Assembly (NCBI RefSeq): GCF_026210795.1
Contig: NC_089446.1
Location: 806,001 to 870,000 of the forward strand
Direction of reading: 5' to 3'
DNA length: 64,000 nucleotides
Source of the DNA: Rhizophagus irregularis
Lineage: Eukaryota; Glomeromycota; Glomeromycetes; Glomerales; Glomeraceae
Under the pieces are notes generated by a model, which was given only the letters and a program-made list of their open reading frames with translations, did not search any database and was not told the DNA's origin. A program made the position numbers and the translations under genes. Position 1 is the first letter of the stretch. Every line of letters begins with the position of its first letter. Shown here piece by piece: positions 36,409-48,189 of the stretch.

Positions 36409-39273
36409 TCAAGGTAATCCATAAATTACTGCTCCACGTGAAATTGCTACTGTAGGTTGAAAAGGAACTAAAATATTAAATACTCGATGACTAAATTCTT
36501 GTTTAATTCTTTTTTGTAAATATTTTGATTCACAGAAATCTCCAACTAAAAAAATTGCAGAAAAAGTCTCATGAACATTATTATCTAACAGCGTTTTTAT
36601 CAGACTGAGATTGCGTCGAATAACAGGTTCAAATATTGATTTCATAGTTAAAAAATAAATTTCAATAATCCAATCGAGATCTTCGAATTTTTTCCTGATA
36701 TTATCATCTTTAATGTATCGTTCAATATGTTCAATTTTCAAATCATATATTACAAAGTCTTTTTCATCTCCTGTAAAAGAAATTTTACAATAGTTACAGA
36801 ATTGTTGAATCAAATATTGCATTTGTCCATTATCTCTAAGCAAATCCATATGTACATCTCCTAGTATCCCTCGTAAATATTCAATCAACTCTGTTTCAAT
36901 ATAAGCATGTTCACCACGAGTACTTCCATATCTTTCAGTTGTTTCACCTAATTGATCATTATTTAATACTTTGCGAGTTGTTAAATCTATGAAACGATCA
37001 CTGCGACAGCCAAGTACCATAAAATTAGCTAATAAATAAATGAAGTTAATTATACTATTTTTTTTTTTTTTGAGGACAAACTTATTTCAAACATACTTCC
37101 TGCCTGCGCAAGATTCTGTTTTTTGAGATTTTCCATGCAATATACTGCAACAGCTTCAGCTGAAGATAGTTAAACACCTCAATTAGAAATTCGAAGAAAT
37201 AATTATAATATTAGTTAAAAATTGTGAAGTTTCTTACATTCTGTAATAAATTGTAAATTTGTTGAACATTCTTCTTTGATCAATCCTGCATTAAATGTAC
37301 ATATTCTCATAATTGCTTTTGCGTTTTCAGAAAATTCTGCAGGAACGGCAATAACTAGAAGAACATTCTTAAAGTAATCAAACGATGGCCAACGTTCTTT
37401 AATAGTATCTTTAATTACCTTAAAGTTTTTTAATATATATAACATAATAGAGGAATTATTGATTAGAATATTTAAAACGGTTTTAAACTTTTCAAGTTCA
37501 AAAGATTGCTAAAATTGATATTATATACCTCCCCAATTTCTCTAAGATAATCGGTAATAGCCTTTTTATAATCAACTGGAAGCTTTGGTTTATATTTTTC
37601 TGGTATATCGCCTAAATGTAATAAGAACTTTTCTACACGTCCATTTTCTTCGTTGTTTTGTCTTCTATTTCGACGATTTTGTTTTTTCATCATAGCTGGG
37701 GCTCCCCATAATTTTACATTATTATATTCGTCATCATATTGAAGAACTGTATTAGTTTTTAATTGATGATATTCACCACCGTGCCATATATCATTTGAAC
37801 ACACATTTCCTTTTTCCTTAACATGGCAATAAGAAAATCCGGAGTAGGTTAATCCAAATTCTAATCCAACCACAATTCGGATATTATTTTCTTCATAATT
37901 CTTTTGGTGCTTTTCATTTTGCCTCGAATTTTGATTATCTTATTAATTAAAATTTGGTAATGGTTAGTGTTGAAAATTTGTAAATAAAACATCATTATTA
38001 TTAATCAATACTAATTAATATATTAAACTTACTTCTTGAATTTAGATTCAGGCGATCAGAAGTGATATAGAAGTCGTCAATATCACTAAATTTCGAATTA
38101 CTATTGTTATCAACATTGTGTATATGAGGTTGTGAAGATTGTAGATAAAAAGTATTCTCGGTATTTAATTGATTTAAAATCTCATATACTTTTTCAATAT
38201 CAGGTCTTGATTTTGGTTCGTCATTCCAACATTCTTGATAAAGTTTTTGATACTTTGGAGGTGTACCATCAATTGGATCTTCTCTATCACCATTTTTAAT
38301 GTAATAGTCAAGTAAATCTCGTGAACAATCAGAAAAAGGAATACGACCACTCGAAATTTCCCATAATAAAACACCTAAACTATAAATATCGGATTTTTTA
38401 TCTTTTTTATACTTTTTATTCTTAAAACATTGTGGTTCAATATATTCAATCATCCCTTGTCTATTACCCACTGAATTAGTTGTTATTTCTGCCAACTTTT
38501 TAGATAATCCAAAATCTGCGATTAATAATTTTCCATTATTCACTAATATATTTTTTGAGTGCTATAAAATGGTTATCAATATGTCAGTATCTATTAAAAA
38601 TATCATTAAAAACAAAGCATTATGAAAAAAAAAAATAATAATCTTCTACCAAGTCTCTATGGATTATTTCTTTAGAATGTATAAATTTCAATCCACCAGT
38701 AATATCCAATGCCATTTGCATTTTATCATTCCATCTCAAATAAGTAAATTTTTTTTTCAAATAATCTCTTAAATTCCCTTCATTTGCATATTCTAATACC
38801 AAAATATAATAATCAGAATCTATTAATTTTAAATATAAATAAGTTAGATTGAACTGTATAAAATAAACTTATTTTTTTTAAAAAAAAAATCTTGATATAA
38901 ACCTTTTGTTATTCCCAGAAAACGATTGATTTTTGGATGATCTTCAATCTCGCGAAGGAGTTTTAACTAAAAAAAAAAAAATGATATAGTAAAATTGATT
39001 ATTTATATGCACATACCATGCTAATATACTCTATAAAATAATTGCGATTTCTACCTCTTTGACAAAATCATCATTAGATTCATTAAGTTCATTTGAATTT
39101 TTACTTATTATAATTTTCAATGCGACCAATCCTATATTAGCCAAATTTGCTTTACTCACTACACCGAAACCTCCTCTACCAATTTCGACAACCTGACTAA
39201 ATTCATCATATTTAAAATAACGAATATACTTATTCTTTATCTTTTCTTCAATCCATTCTTTTACCGAAGTCAT
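36409..39273 (-). CDS. TKL kinase-Hsp70 fusion protein, apparently intact (751 aa)
   Basis: Eight minus-strand exons: 39055-39273, 38903-38966, 38650-38819, 38033-38561, 37529-37938, 37238-37418, 37097-37159, 36409-37028; every intron is GT-AG and lengths sum to 752 codons. Residues 1-327 are a TKL kinase: glycine loop 32-38, VALK lysine 53, HRD 148-150, Asn155, DFG 167-169, then EPQ and SDIYSLGVLLWE. Residues about 350-751 are an Hsp70-like ATPase domain: VVGLEFGLTYSG, LWGAPA, VLLVIAVPAEFSENAK, VGDFCESKYLQ, GAVIYGLP. The phosphate-2 loop is degenerate (VLGCRSDRFIDL) and there is no substrate-binding domain. A 16-nt loss relative to the sister shortens the C-terminus to YGLP. Known families: Pkinase/TKL and Hsp70 ATPase. 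That one transcript spans both is inferred from phase, shared layout in two copies, and the lack of a gene start between them; two separate genes remain possible if intron 4 is not spliced. Confidence 0.75.
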
Positions 39274-39559
39274 TTTATCGATTAAAGTTATAATAGAAAA
39301 TTTATTTAATTAAAGAAAAAATTTTTTCCGAGTTATGAATTCTAAGAACATTGCAAATAAGACCGTTAACACAATGCGTTGGAAAAAAAAAAATTTCAAT
39401 AATTATGCATGTTGCCAATCCACTACTACATATACTGCATTGATCAACAGTTAATTTAAACCCCTAGTTTCAATATACTATATTTGTAAATCAATTACAT
39501 ACGGGAATAGTTAGAATAGATCGGGTTATCCGTTTAGGTTTTAGCTTAGTTTTCTGTTT

Positions 39560-41330
39560 TATTTTTCTTGTGTGACTACACGTACTTGTATTGATAAATT
39601 AACGTAAATAAAGAAAGCATTCATGTTGTTTTGCAAGATTATATTTGTAAATTAATTGTAGATATAATAAAGTTTTTTCTAAATAGAAAGTATCACTTCT
39701 AAAAAAAAGAAATTAAAATTGCTGACAGGGTGAAAACATTTATTAAATAAGTCAAAAATGACATTCAAACCTATTACCGTAAAGTCCCGAATATAAGCAA
39801 CCTTTTTTTGCCTATTTCAGCCAAAATCCTTATAAAAAAAACTATAATATCCCCTTAAAAAAAATATTACAAACTGTAGCTCCGCAATGGTCCTTTATAA
39901 TGAAAAATGAATCTGACCAAAATCATTATCATTCAGGCCAGGGTGCTCATTTCCCGGAGTTGCTTATATTCGGGACTTTACGGTATTAACACTTTTAATA
40001 AGTAAACTTTCAAATGCGCCTACTTCACGTGCTTTTAAAATTATTTTTATTAAATTTCCTTTTTTTTCCATAAGAATTTTTTTACAACCATATCATGTGA
40101 TTACACCTTGTAAACTAAGAATTTTTAATTTTGCCATTTCAGCTAGAATATTTCTTTTATTTTAAGGTCTGTCAATTTCTTTTTAGATCAGCTTTTCTTC
40201 TGTGAAACTTATTTCATGGAAATTTTTAAAGGATAATTTGAAGTCAATATGCTCATCATAGCGGAATTTATGAAATACCCCAAAATTTGTCCGTCATGTC
40301 AAATTAAATAAATATTTGACAGTATTTTAGTCACCAAATTTCTATTTAAGTCCCAAATTTATTAGTGAACAGTCAAAATGAGCTCTAAAAAATTTTTTTG
40401 TACCCCAAATCTTGCGTCTAACCAATACCATTATCTAACCAATTTTTCCAGTGTTAAAGGCGCGTCATTATTTGACATTTTTTAGGAAAAAAGCTTGATA
40501 TTTCTGTAAGTCAATTTTAATTCTCGAGAGCGCAGCAGGTTTTTGCCAAATTTCATAAATCCGCGGCAATGTGTAACACTTGAAATTTTTTTTTTTTTTG
40601 TAAAAAAATGTCATCATTAAGTGTAAAGCAACAGTTGGTATCTAGCTAAATTTCTAAGTAAGAACCTGTAATTTAAAATACTTTTATAATAAATAAAGTG
40701 GCAATTGATGAAGTTTTATTATTTGCTGATTAAAATATACTCCACTTAATACTGTTTCATTAAATATAAAAATCAATAAAGTTTAAAGCGTGTATTAGTA
40801 TATTTATCCACGGTTCCTAGTTAAAATTTGTGATTTTTTCTCACGGGTGGTGTTTATTTAAAAAGATGGGTGAAAAGTCTATCAATATTGGAATAAAAAG
40901 TCTATCATTATTAGTTAAAATAAGTATATTAAAGGGCTTTATGATACAGACACCGTGAGATAATCAGTTGTTTCACGGAGATCACTGCGCAGCCGTGAAA
41001 ATCAGTTCCCCGTGAAATAACTATTATAATAATATTTTTTGATAAAAACGAACAAAATCAAGAAAAGTTGTATAACTTTAATTGGAAGTCTCAAGAATGA
41101 AAATAAAAATATCATGGAAATCTTAGGAATAAGAAAAATATTCAGATAATACTACATGTTTTAATTCCATAAATACGTGATGCATTAACGGTTAGAATTA
41201 TTGCCGTTTTAGTGAAACTTGCGATTTTTGAAAAACATTTGTTTATCTTGTATTAGCTTTTGATTAAGAGATAATTTTATTTTACTATAATTAAATTTTA
41301 CGGATTTGCCATGAATGGTATACTGTTCAT
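39560..41330. repeat. Second copy of the 34300-35840 block
   Basis: Same order and orientation as 34300-35840, with small indels and one 207-bp insertion. With the gene copies to the right of each block, it shows a tandem duplication of a unit made of the block plus a kinase-Hsp70 gene. Confidence 0.8.
39777..39983. mobile_element. 207-bp Tc1/mariner-type MITE, 25-bp TIR, TSD TA
   Basis: Perfect inverted ends starting CCGTAAAGTCCCGAATATAA, flanked by TA. The other copy of the block (about 34500, CCTATTATTAACAC) has the empty site, which fixes the TA duplication. No gene inside. Confidence 0.9.
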
Positions 41331-41694
41331 CATCACATGAACACAATTCTGAGAAATTGAGTTACGAGTCGTAGTTCAACTACTGAGTCACGTTACCAAA
41401 AATTTAAAATATTAACTGATTATATTTAAAACCATTTAATAAAATAACTAATTCCAAAACTATATTTAAGAACTCTTGAAGAAACAACACATTTCATATT
41501 ATCATCATTATATTATTTATTCAAATCATTTTTTTATTCAAATCATTTTTTTTCTTTCAAATCATTTTTTTTTTTACGAGATAAACGATAAAGACTTTAT
41601 TAAATTTAATTTATAATAAATACATATATTTAGAACAAGCAAGAATTCTATAAATATTCATTGGTCTAATAAGATCTAATGTCTCACTTATAAA

Positions 41695-43197
41695 TATAAT
41701 GATTTGACTTAATAGACAATCCGTAAATTACTGCTCCACGTGCAATAACTGTCATAGGTTGAGAAGTACCAAAAAATTATTAATTTGTCTACTAAATTCT
41801 CGTAAATTTTTGATTCACAAAAATCAACATTACGGGACAGGTTTCATGAATATTATCCAGTTGATCTTTTATTAAGTTGAGAATTTTTTAACACGTTCAA
41901 ATATTGATTCCATAGTTTCAACATCAATTTCAATTATCCATTTATCATCATCTAAGATTTCCTGATATCTGATATCATCATCAATAACAATATTGTTGTT
42001 CTAAAATTGGAACCGTGTCTCGAATATCTAATTCATATAAAATTCTGGATCATCTCCTGTAAATGAATTTTACCATTTTCACAAAATTGTTGTATCAAAT
42101 ATCTCTAAGCAAGTCTATAGGTTCATCTTCAAGTATTTTCATAAATATTTAATAAACTTGACATCAATCTCTCCATTGATTATTGTTTATCAATTTATGA
42201 GTTTATTTATTAAATCTACTGTACCACTACCACAGTCAACTATCATGAAATTAATTAATCATACTTTCTGGTTGTGCAAGGTTCTGTCCTTCAAGACTTT
42301 TCATGCAATATATCGCAGCAGCCTCAGCTAGATACTTTATAAATGTTTTAAATTAAAAATTTAAAAGGTATTTATAATGATATAAACTGTATGGATTCTT
42401 ACGTTATGTAATAAATTGTAAATTTGTTGAATAATTTTCTTTAATCAATCCTGCATCAAATGCACATACTCTCATAATTGCTTTCACCTTATCAGAAAAC
42501 TCTGCAGGAACAGTAATAATCAAAAGAACATTTTCGAAGCAATCAATCTTTGGCCAGCGTAGTTTTTTTATTTACCTTGAACATTAACATTTTTAATATA
42601 TACAATATATACAACATAATAAGAAGGATTATAAATTATAACTTTAAAAAAGGTTTTAGATTAAAAGATTGCTAAAATTGTAATTATGTAATTATGCAAA
42701 AGATTATACCTTTCCGATTTCTCTTGGATAATCAGTAATAGCCTTTTTATAACAAACTGGAAGTTTTGGTTTAAATTCTTCTAATAAATTGTTTAAATGT
42801 AATAAAACCAATTCTACGGGTTCGCTACCTTCACTATTATTTTATTTTTTCGCCCCACTTCTTTGCCTTTTAGCTAGAGCTGATGTACTCCATAATTTTA
42901 CATTATTGTATTCGCCATCATATTGAAGAACTGTATTAGTTTTTAATTAGCCTACTTCCCCGAACCAATTATTATTTGAATATATATTTCTTTCATTGCT
43001 AACATGGCAATAAGAAAATCTGAAGTATTTTATTCCAAAATTTAATCTAACCACAACGAGATATAATGCAGGTAATTAAAGCCTGTAAAGTATTATCTTC
43101 TTCTGTGGGTTTTTGTACATTTGAGACAAGCTTCGACATTTGATTATCTTATTAATTAAATTGAGTTCGATAACGGTAATGGTTAGTGTTGAAAGTA
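41695..43197 (-). pseudogene. Decayed Hsp70-like copy with remnant of the kinase-linker intron
   Basis: Minus-strand remains of the Hsp70 half: the C-terminal GAVIYGL region near 41715, the EAAAIYC exon near 42290-42330, the VLLIITVPAEFSDK region near 42420-42540, and the first loop near 43000-43050. Many indels and stops. It still carries the acceptor and 3' part of the kinase-linker intron (TTAATTAATAAG|ATAATCAAAT) near 43140; homology to the sister genes stops at about 43197, where a small TIR element begins, so the kinase exons are lost. Confidence 0.75.
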
Positions 43198-43199
43198 TA

Positions 43200-43362
43200 A
43201 TAAAATATTATCGCTGTTTTCAGAATTCTGCTACCCATGCAAATTACTTAATTATTAGATTAGAGGATGATTACTGGACAGAAATCAGGCAATTTGTTCC
43301 TGTATTTATAATCACCCAGTAATCACGATATATACAGAAATCTGAAAACTACAATATAGTGT
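43200..43362. mobile_element. Small TIR element abutting the Hsp70 pseudogene
   Basis: TTTTCAGAATTCTG on the left and its near inverse CAGAAATCTGAAAA on the right. It shares ends and internal GATTACTGGACA with 26735-27010. Exact borders and target duplication are unclear. Confidence 0.5.
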
Positions 43363-45317
43363 TTGTATCTGGATACTATCCGGATAAACAAATCTGCCTC
43401 CGTTAAGAATTTTCAAATTTGGTTATCTGATAAAATATTTTTTACAAACCTGAATGACTAACAGTCATTAGTGAGTTTGTATCCAGATAAAATCTGTGAA
43501 CCTAATATCCAAAATTTGATGATAGTATCCTAATTTGTAAATATATTTAAGAAAATAAATTTTTTTCATAAACATTAGTTATATAAATTGTGTTCAAGAT
43601 AAATTAACAAAGTATATTTATTTTTAAAAAAATTATACCCCAGAACAGGATAAATTTGCTCATTTTATTACTTTATAATTCATGTAGTGAAATATTGGAT
43701 ATCTAATATTACTTTTGAATTTAGCCCAGATTCCAGATATCTGATTTTGAAGTTATCTGTTAAATCCAGATAAACGGATAATTTATCTGGCATTCCGGAT
43801 AATATCCAGATAGCTGCACTATCTGATATCCGATGGATATCAAGATAATTCCGGCCAGAATTATTTTCGTAACAATGATCATTTCCTTTTTGGGACGTCT
43901 AAAGCGGAGTAGTCCCGTGATATTTGACATTATATGATTGGATAAATTTTCTTATAAACTAAAATTAATATGAACGTATTTTAGCCCGCTCTGCAAATTT
44001 ATTTGGTGAAAAAAAAGTGAATTTTAAATATTATTTTGACCTTACACATGAATAAACTTTGCTAATCATATTAAATATCCAAAAAATGGTTAGATTAATT
44101 TTAATAAAATGGCTACATTTTTCTCTCACTAATCACTTGAGCATTAAACTTGGTTTTTCTCACTCAAGTGATTGTAGAGAGCCTTCCTAAGGATTCTTTT
44201 AAAACTTGAATGAACCTTTAACTCCTAAGATAATTTTACTTTTGTAATACTTTTTTTCCCACTGAGTTCCTAAAAGTTGTAACAGTTACATACTGGGGTG
44301 GCTGGACTTTGAACTCTGTACTAGTATGAAGTTTTCCTATTGGTTTCTTTATTATTAGAAGCATTGTAAAAGTCTCTCTATGAAGTACAAGTCAAGTTGA
44401 AGTAGAGGTAATCATCTAGAAAGTGGGCTTTTGTTTATTATTATCAGTTGTTATTTAAGGTGTTGAAGTAGTAGATAAAGGCTTGGTGTTTATTACTTTC
44501 TTTACTCAGTTTTTCCCTTAAGGGTTTTCTGAATATTATAACTTTTTTTTTTGTTTTTTAGTTTTTCTTTTCTCCCAAAATTTCAGCATTTTTACTCTTA
44601 GTTTTCTTTTAAGGAGCATATTAGAATGTTGATCATTTGGACTGGAGGTTCTTTACTAAAAATTGCTAATTTTTTTATTTAGACCTAAATACAATGGCTT
44701 TCAAAATATATCAAAATATATTTAAGGTATTTTTGAAATTAAAATATTAAAATAATATCAAAGTTAATAGTATTATATTATAATAATAAAATAATAATAA
44801 AAGCAATAAAAATTTTGTGATATTATTTTGAGTTATTTTTAGACCTAGGTACAATACAATTATAAAATAATAATAAAAGTATAATAAAAATATTTTGATG
44901 TATCAAATGTATTTTAGTAGTATTTTAAAATTATTACAAAATCATTTCAAAAAATTGGCCATTTTTAGTAAAGTTTGGTGTTACTTAATTTTTTTAGATT
45001 TATATAATATAAAATCAGTCAATTTGGGAAAGCTGATTGGGATTGGTAAATTTTAAAGTTTTTAATTTTTACTAATTCAAGTTGATCAGCAAAAGAATTA
45101 TTAAAATTAAAAATATTAGAAAACTTAAAAGTATAATTGGTTAGATATGATGTATCTACTTAGAATTAGGTGGGTTATCACAGCCATAATACTTATAAAA
45201 AATTCTCATTCTAGAACATACTAATTCTTTATACAATAGCATATCTATTAGTAATTAAAGTTTTAAATAAGAAGTATCAAATCTAGTTATTTATATGCCA
45301 TTTTACTGATAGGTGGA
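43363..45317. other. No supported gene; ATCCAGATA-rich patch at the start
   Basis: In 43363-43860, words such as TATCCAGATAA, ATCCGGATAA and their complements recur, suggesting a decayed foldback element. The rest, including a slightly G-richer stretch at 44280-44540, contains no recognisable coding sequence. Confidence 0.35.
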
Positions 45318-45775
45318 TACTAGTCAAAATAGTCCAATTCAGTCAAATTTCATACAGGCAAATTTGGCCCAAATTATGGCTGAAATCCAGCCAAAATTAA
45401 CCAAATATTATTACTAAAATTCTTTTTGCATATGTTGCAGTTCAGACTGCCACTTGCCTAGAATTTAGCTTAAATTTTCAGCCAAAATTCAGTTAACATT
45501 TGGAATAATTTCAGATAGCAAATTTTGGCCGAATGTTAACTGAATTTATATTGCATAATTCATATTAAATTTCAATTTACATTTATTTATACTGAATTAC
45601 TAATATTCAGCCATAACTTATTTTATTATTTTATTTAATATTCGCAAAAATCACAACTTTATTTATAAATGCATATTACAAATAAATATTACTAATTTAC
45701 AATTCCACAATTACATAATTCATGTATTCGTATATATATACTTACGAATTTTAATCTTTTGGAAACCTACTGAAA

Positions 45776-47610
45776 CTATAAAAAAAAAGAACGGTTAGTA
45801 ACCATTCCATAATATTAAAAAAAAGCAAAAAAACCAAGATTCTACTTACGAATCTTTGGTTTTTTTCTGTTCATCGGAACCCACCTAAAACACCAAACCT
45901 ATAAAAAAGTAAAAAAAAGAGCAGTTATTAATAACCGTTCATAATAATATTAAAAAAAAATAAAAAATAAACCAAGATTTGTACTTATGAATTTTAGTTC
46001 CACTTTTTCTAAAGATCCCAAAACCTACAAAAAGAAAAAACAGTTATTAGTAAACCTAAAGCTCTGAATGGTTCAGTTCAGTTCCATTTTTCAGTTTTTT
46101 TCTGAATCCGTTTTGCGCAATAACTCACCATCCAGTAATCGTAAAAACCCGATCTATAGCTCGTTGGAATCGTCTCATCAAGACGGTTCGAATGGTACCA
46201 AAGTCATCTTTCTAGCATCGATAGATGGCGAGTTATTTTTTGAAAAATTGGCAAAATTAACTTGCCATCTATCGATGCTAGAAAGATGATTTTGGTCCCA
46301 TTCAAACCGTCTCGATGAGATGATACTAACGAGCTATAGTTCAGGTTTCTACGATTACTGGATGGTGAGTTATTGCACAACACAGATTCTGACTAATCAG
46401 AAAAAAACTGAAAAATGGAACTGAACTGAACCGTTCAGAGCTTTAAGTAAACCGTTTATAGTAATAAAAAATAAAAATAAAAAATAAAAAAAAGAACCAA
46501 GATTCGTACTTACTTACAAATCTTGGTTTTTCGTTGTTCTTTGGAAGCCCACTGAACCTAAAAAAATAAATAAGAACGGTTATCAGTAACCATTCGTTAA
46601 TATTATAAAAATAAAAATAAAAATAAAACCAAGATTCATACTTATGAATCTTGGTTTTTTCTATTCTTCAGAAGATACTGACCTAAAAAAAAAGAAAAAG
46701 AACAGTTAGAAACTGTTTGTAATAATAAACAAAAATAAAAAAATAAAGTTTCGTTCTTTGAAAGTCTACTAAACTTAAAAAATAAAGAAAGGAACGGTTA
46801 TTAATAACCGTTCGTAATAAAGAAAAAACAAAAAAAAAAATATAAAGATTTGTACTTACTAATCTTTATCTTTGGGTTTTCATTCTTCAGAAGCCTACCC
46901 AAACCTAAAAAATAAAAAAAGGAATGGTTATTAGTAACCGTTCATTAATAAAATTAAAAAAAACAAAAAAATTAAAACTAAGATTCATATATACTTACAA
47001 ATCTTAGATTTTTCATTTTTTGAAATTCGGAAGCCCTACCTGAGACGCTAAACCTATAAAAAATAAAAGAAAAAGAACGGTTAATAACCGTTCATAATAT
47101 TAAAAAAAATAAACCAAATTCTGAACTTATGAAACTTGGTTTTTCCATTTTCAGAAGTCACCTAAACGGTCAAACCTAAAAAAAAAAGAAAAAAGAACGG
47201 TTAGTAACTGTTTATATTAAAAAAAAATAAAAAAAAATCTTTAAAGTATTCATACTTATGAATTTTTGGAGTTTCTGTACTTCAGAAGTCCACCCGAAAG
47301 CTGAACCTATAAAAAAAAAAAAAACAGTTGGTATTAACCATTCATATTAAAAAAAAAATAAAAAAAAATCTCCAAAGAATTCGTACTTACAAATCTTTGG
47401 AGTTTCTGTACTTCAAAAGCCCACCTGAATGGCCAAACCTATAAAAAAAGAAAAAAAAATCAGTTAGTAACCGTTCATATTAAAAAAAAATAAAATAAAC
47501 TCCAAAGAATTTGTACTTATGAATCTTTGGAGTTTCTGTACTTTGGAAACCCACCCGAAAGCTGAACCTATAAAAAAAAAAAAAAAAGTAAAAAAAAGTG
47601 AAAGGAAAAA
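45776..47610 (-). repeat. ~115-130-bp repeat array with micro-exon-like units, about 12 units
   Basis: On the minus strand each unit runs: T-rich tract ending in ATAG or TTAG, then about 36-50 nt (GGTTYGGGTGGGCTTC…), then a palindromic AGATTCGTAAGTACGAATCT whose centre is a GTAAGT donor-like site, then an A/T tract and a second palindrome GAACGGTTA…TAACCGTTC. Units here are more diverged than in the second copy. The array is interrupted by the 389-bp MITE at 46057. ORFs reading through it are by-products. Confidence 0.75.
46057..46445. mobile_element. hAT-type foldback MITE, 8-bp TSD AGTAAACC
   Basis: Long inverted arms starting TAAAGCTCTGAAYGGTTCAG; nearly the whole 389 bp is palindromic. 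AGTAAACC is duplicated at 46049-46056 and 46446-46453. The corresponding unit of the second array (about 56825) has the empty site. Related copy at 50469-50859. The 73-codon ORF inside is spurious. Confidence 0.9.
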
Positions 47611-47665
47611 CAAGGAAGGGGAACGAAGGAAGGGAAAGGAAAGGGAAAGAAAAAAAATTAAAAAA
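47590..47665. repeat. Purine tract (G/A-rich)
   Basis: A run of almost only G and A near the right end of the CACTA-like element; a longer version lies at 59625-59755 in the second copy, so it belongs to the element. Confidence 0.6.
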
Positions 47666-47835
47666 GTTTAAAAAAGGATGTATAAGATGATCCTTTTTTA
47701 AACTTTTAATACATATAATGTGTAATGCATAACATTTGATTAACATAATTCAATAAATCAACCATAAATCATATATGTCAAAATTTGGCTGATTTTTAAT
47801 AATTTCTGAAATTTGGCTGATTTCGACCAGTGGGA

Positions 47836-48189
47836 ATAACCCTGTAGAAATTGTAAAAAATTTAGCCTCTTACTAATTTTTTTTGTTTTTTATTTTTATA
47901 ATAGTAATATAATTCATTAAAAAATATTTTAATAATCGTACCTTTAAAAATAAATATAACTTGTTTAATTATTTATTTGTATATATACAAATTTATTATT
48001 GTCTGGAGTGAAGCGAAGGACTATATATGTTCATGAACCTTAATGACATATTTGGATCACATGGCAAAATCCGTTTGTCCACACGCGTTATTTCTGATTG
48101 GTCCACACAGAGTGTGTCATTGAAATTTTGTGCTACATCAAAAAATAAACAAGTGTTTATGATAAACTAGATATCTTTTTTTTGATTCT
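47836..48189. other. Short intergenic stretch, nothing recognised
   Basis: A less AT-rich patch near 48050-48130 (GTTATTTCTGATTGGTCCAC) stands out but matches nothing I know. Confidence 0.3.

Larger units (their letters stand above)
45318..47832. mobile_element. CACTA-like non-autonomous element, copy 1
   Basis: 2,515 bp flanked by a 3-bp duplication GGA (45315-45317 and 47833-47835). The right terminus, read inward, is CACTGGTCGAAATCAGCC; the left terminus TACTAGTCAAAATAGTCC is a mutated partner. Ends of the form CACTN and a 3-bp target duplication fit CACTA (EnSpm). Left (45318-45700) and right (47690-47832) parts match the second copy at 56137-59973; the middle is a repeat array. No transposase gene. 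Confidence 0.75.

Noticed and set aside
46068-46289. 73-codon ORF
   Set aside because: Lies wholly within the palindromic hAT-type MITE.
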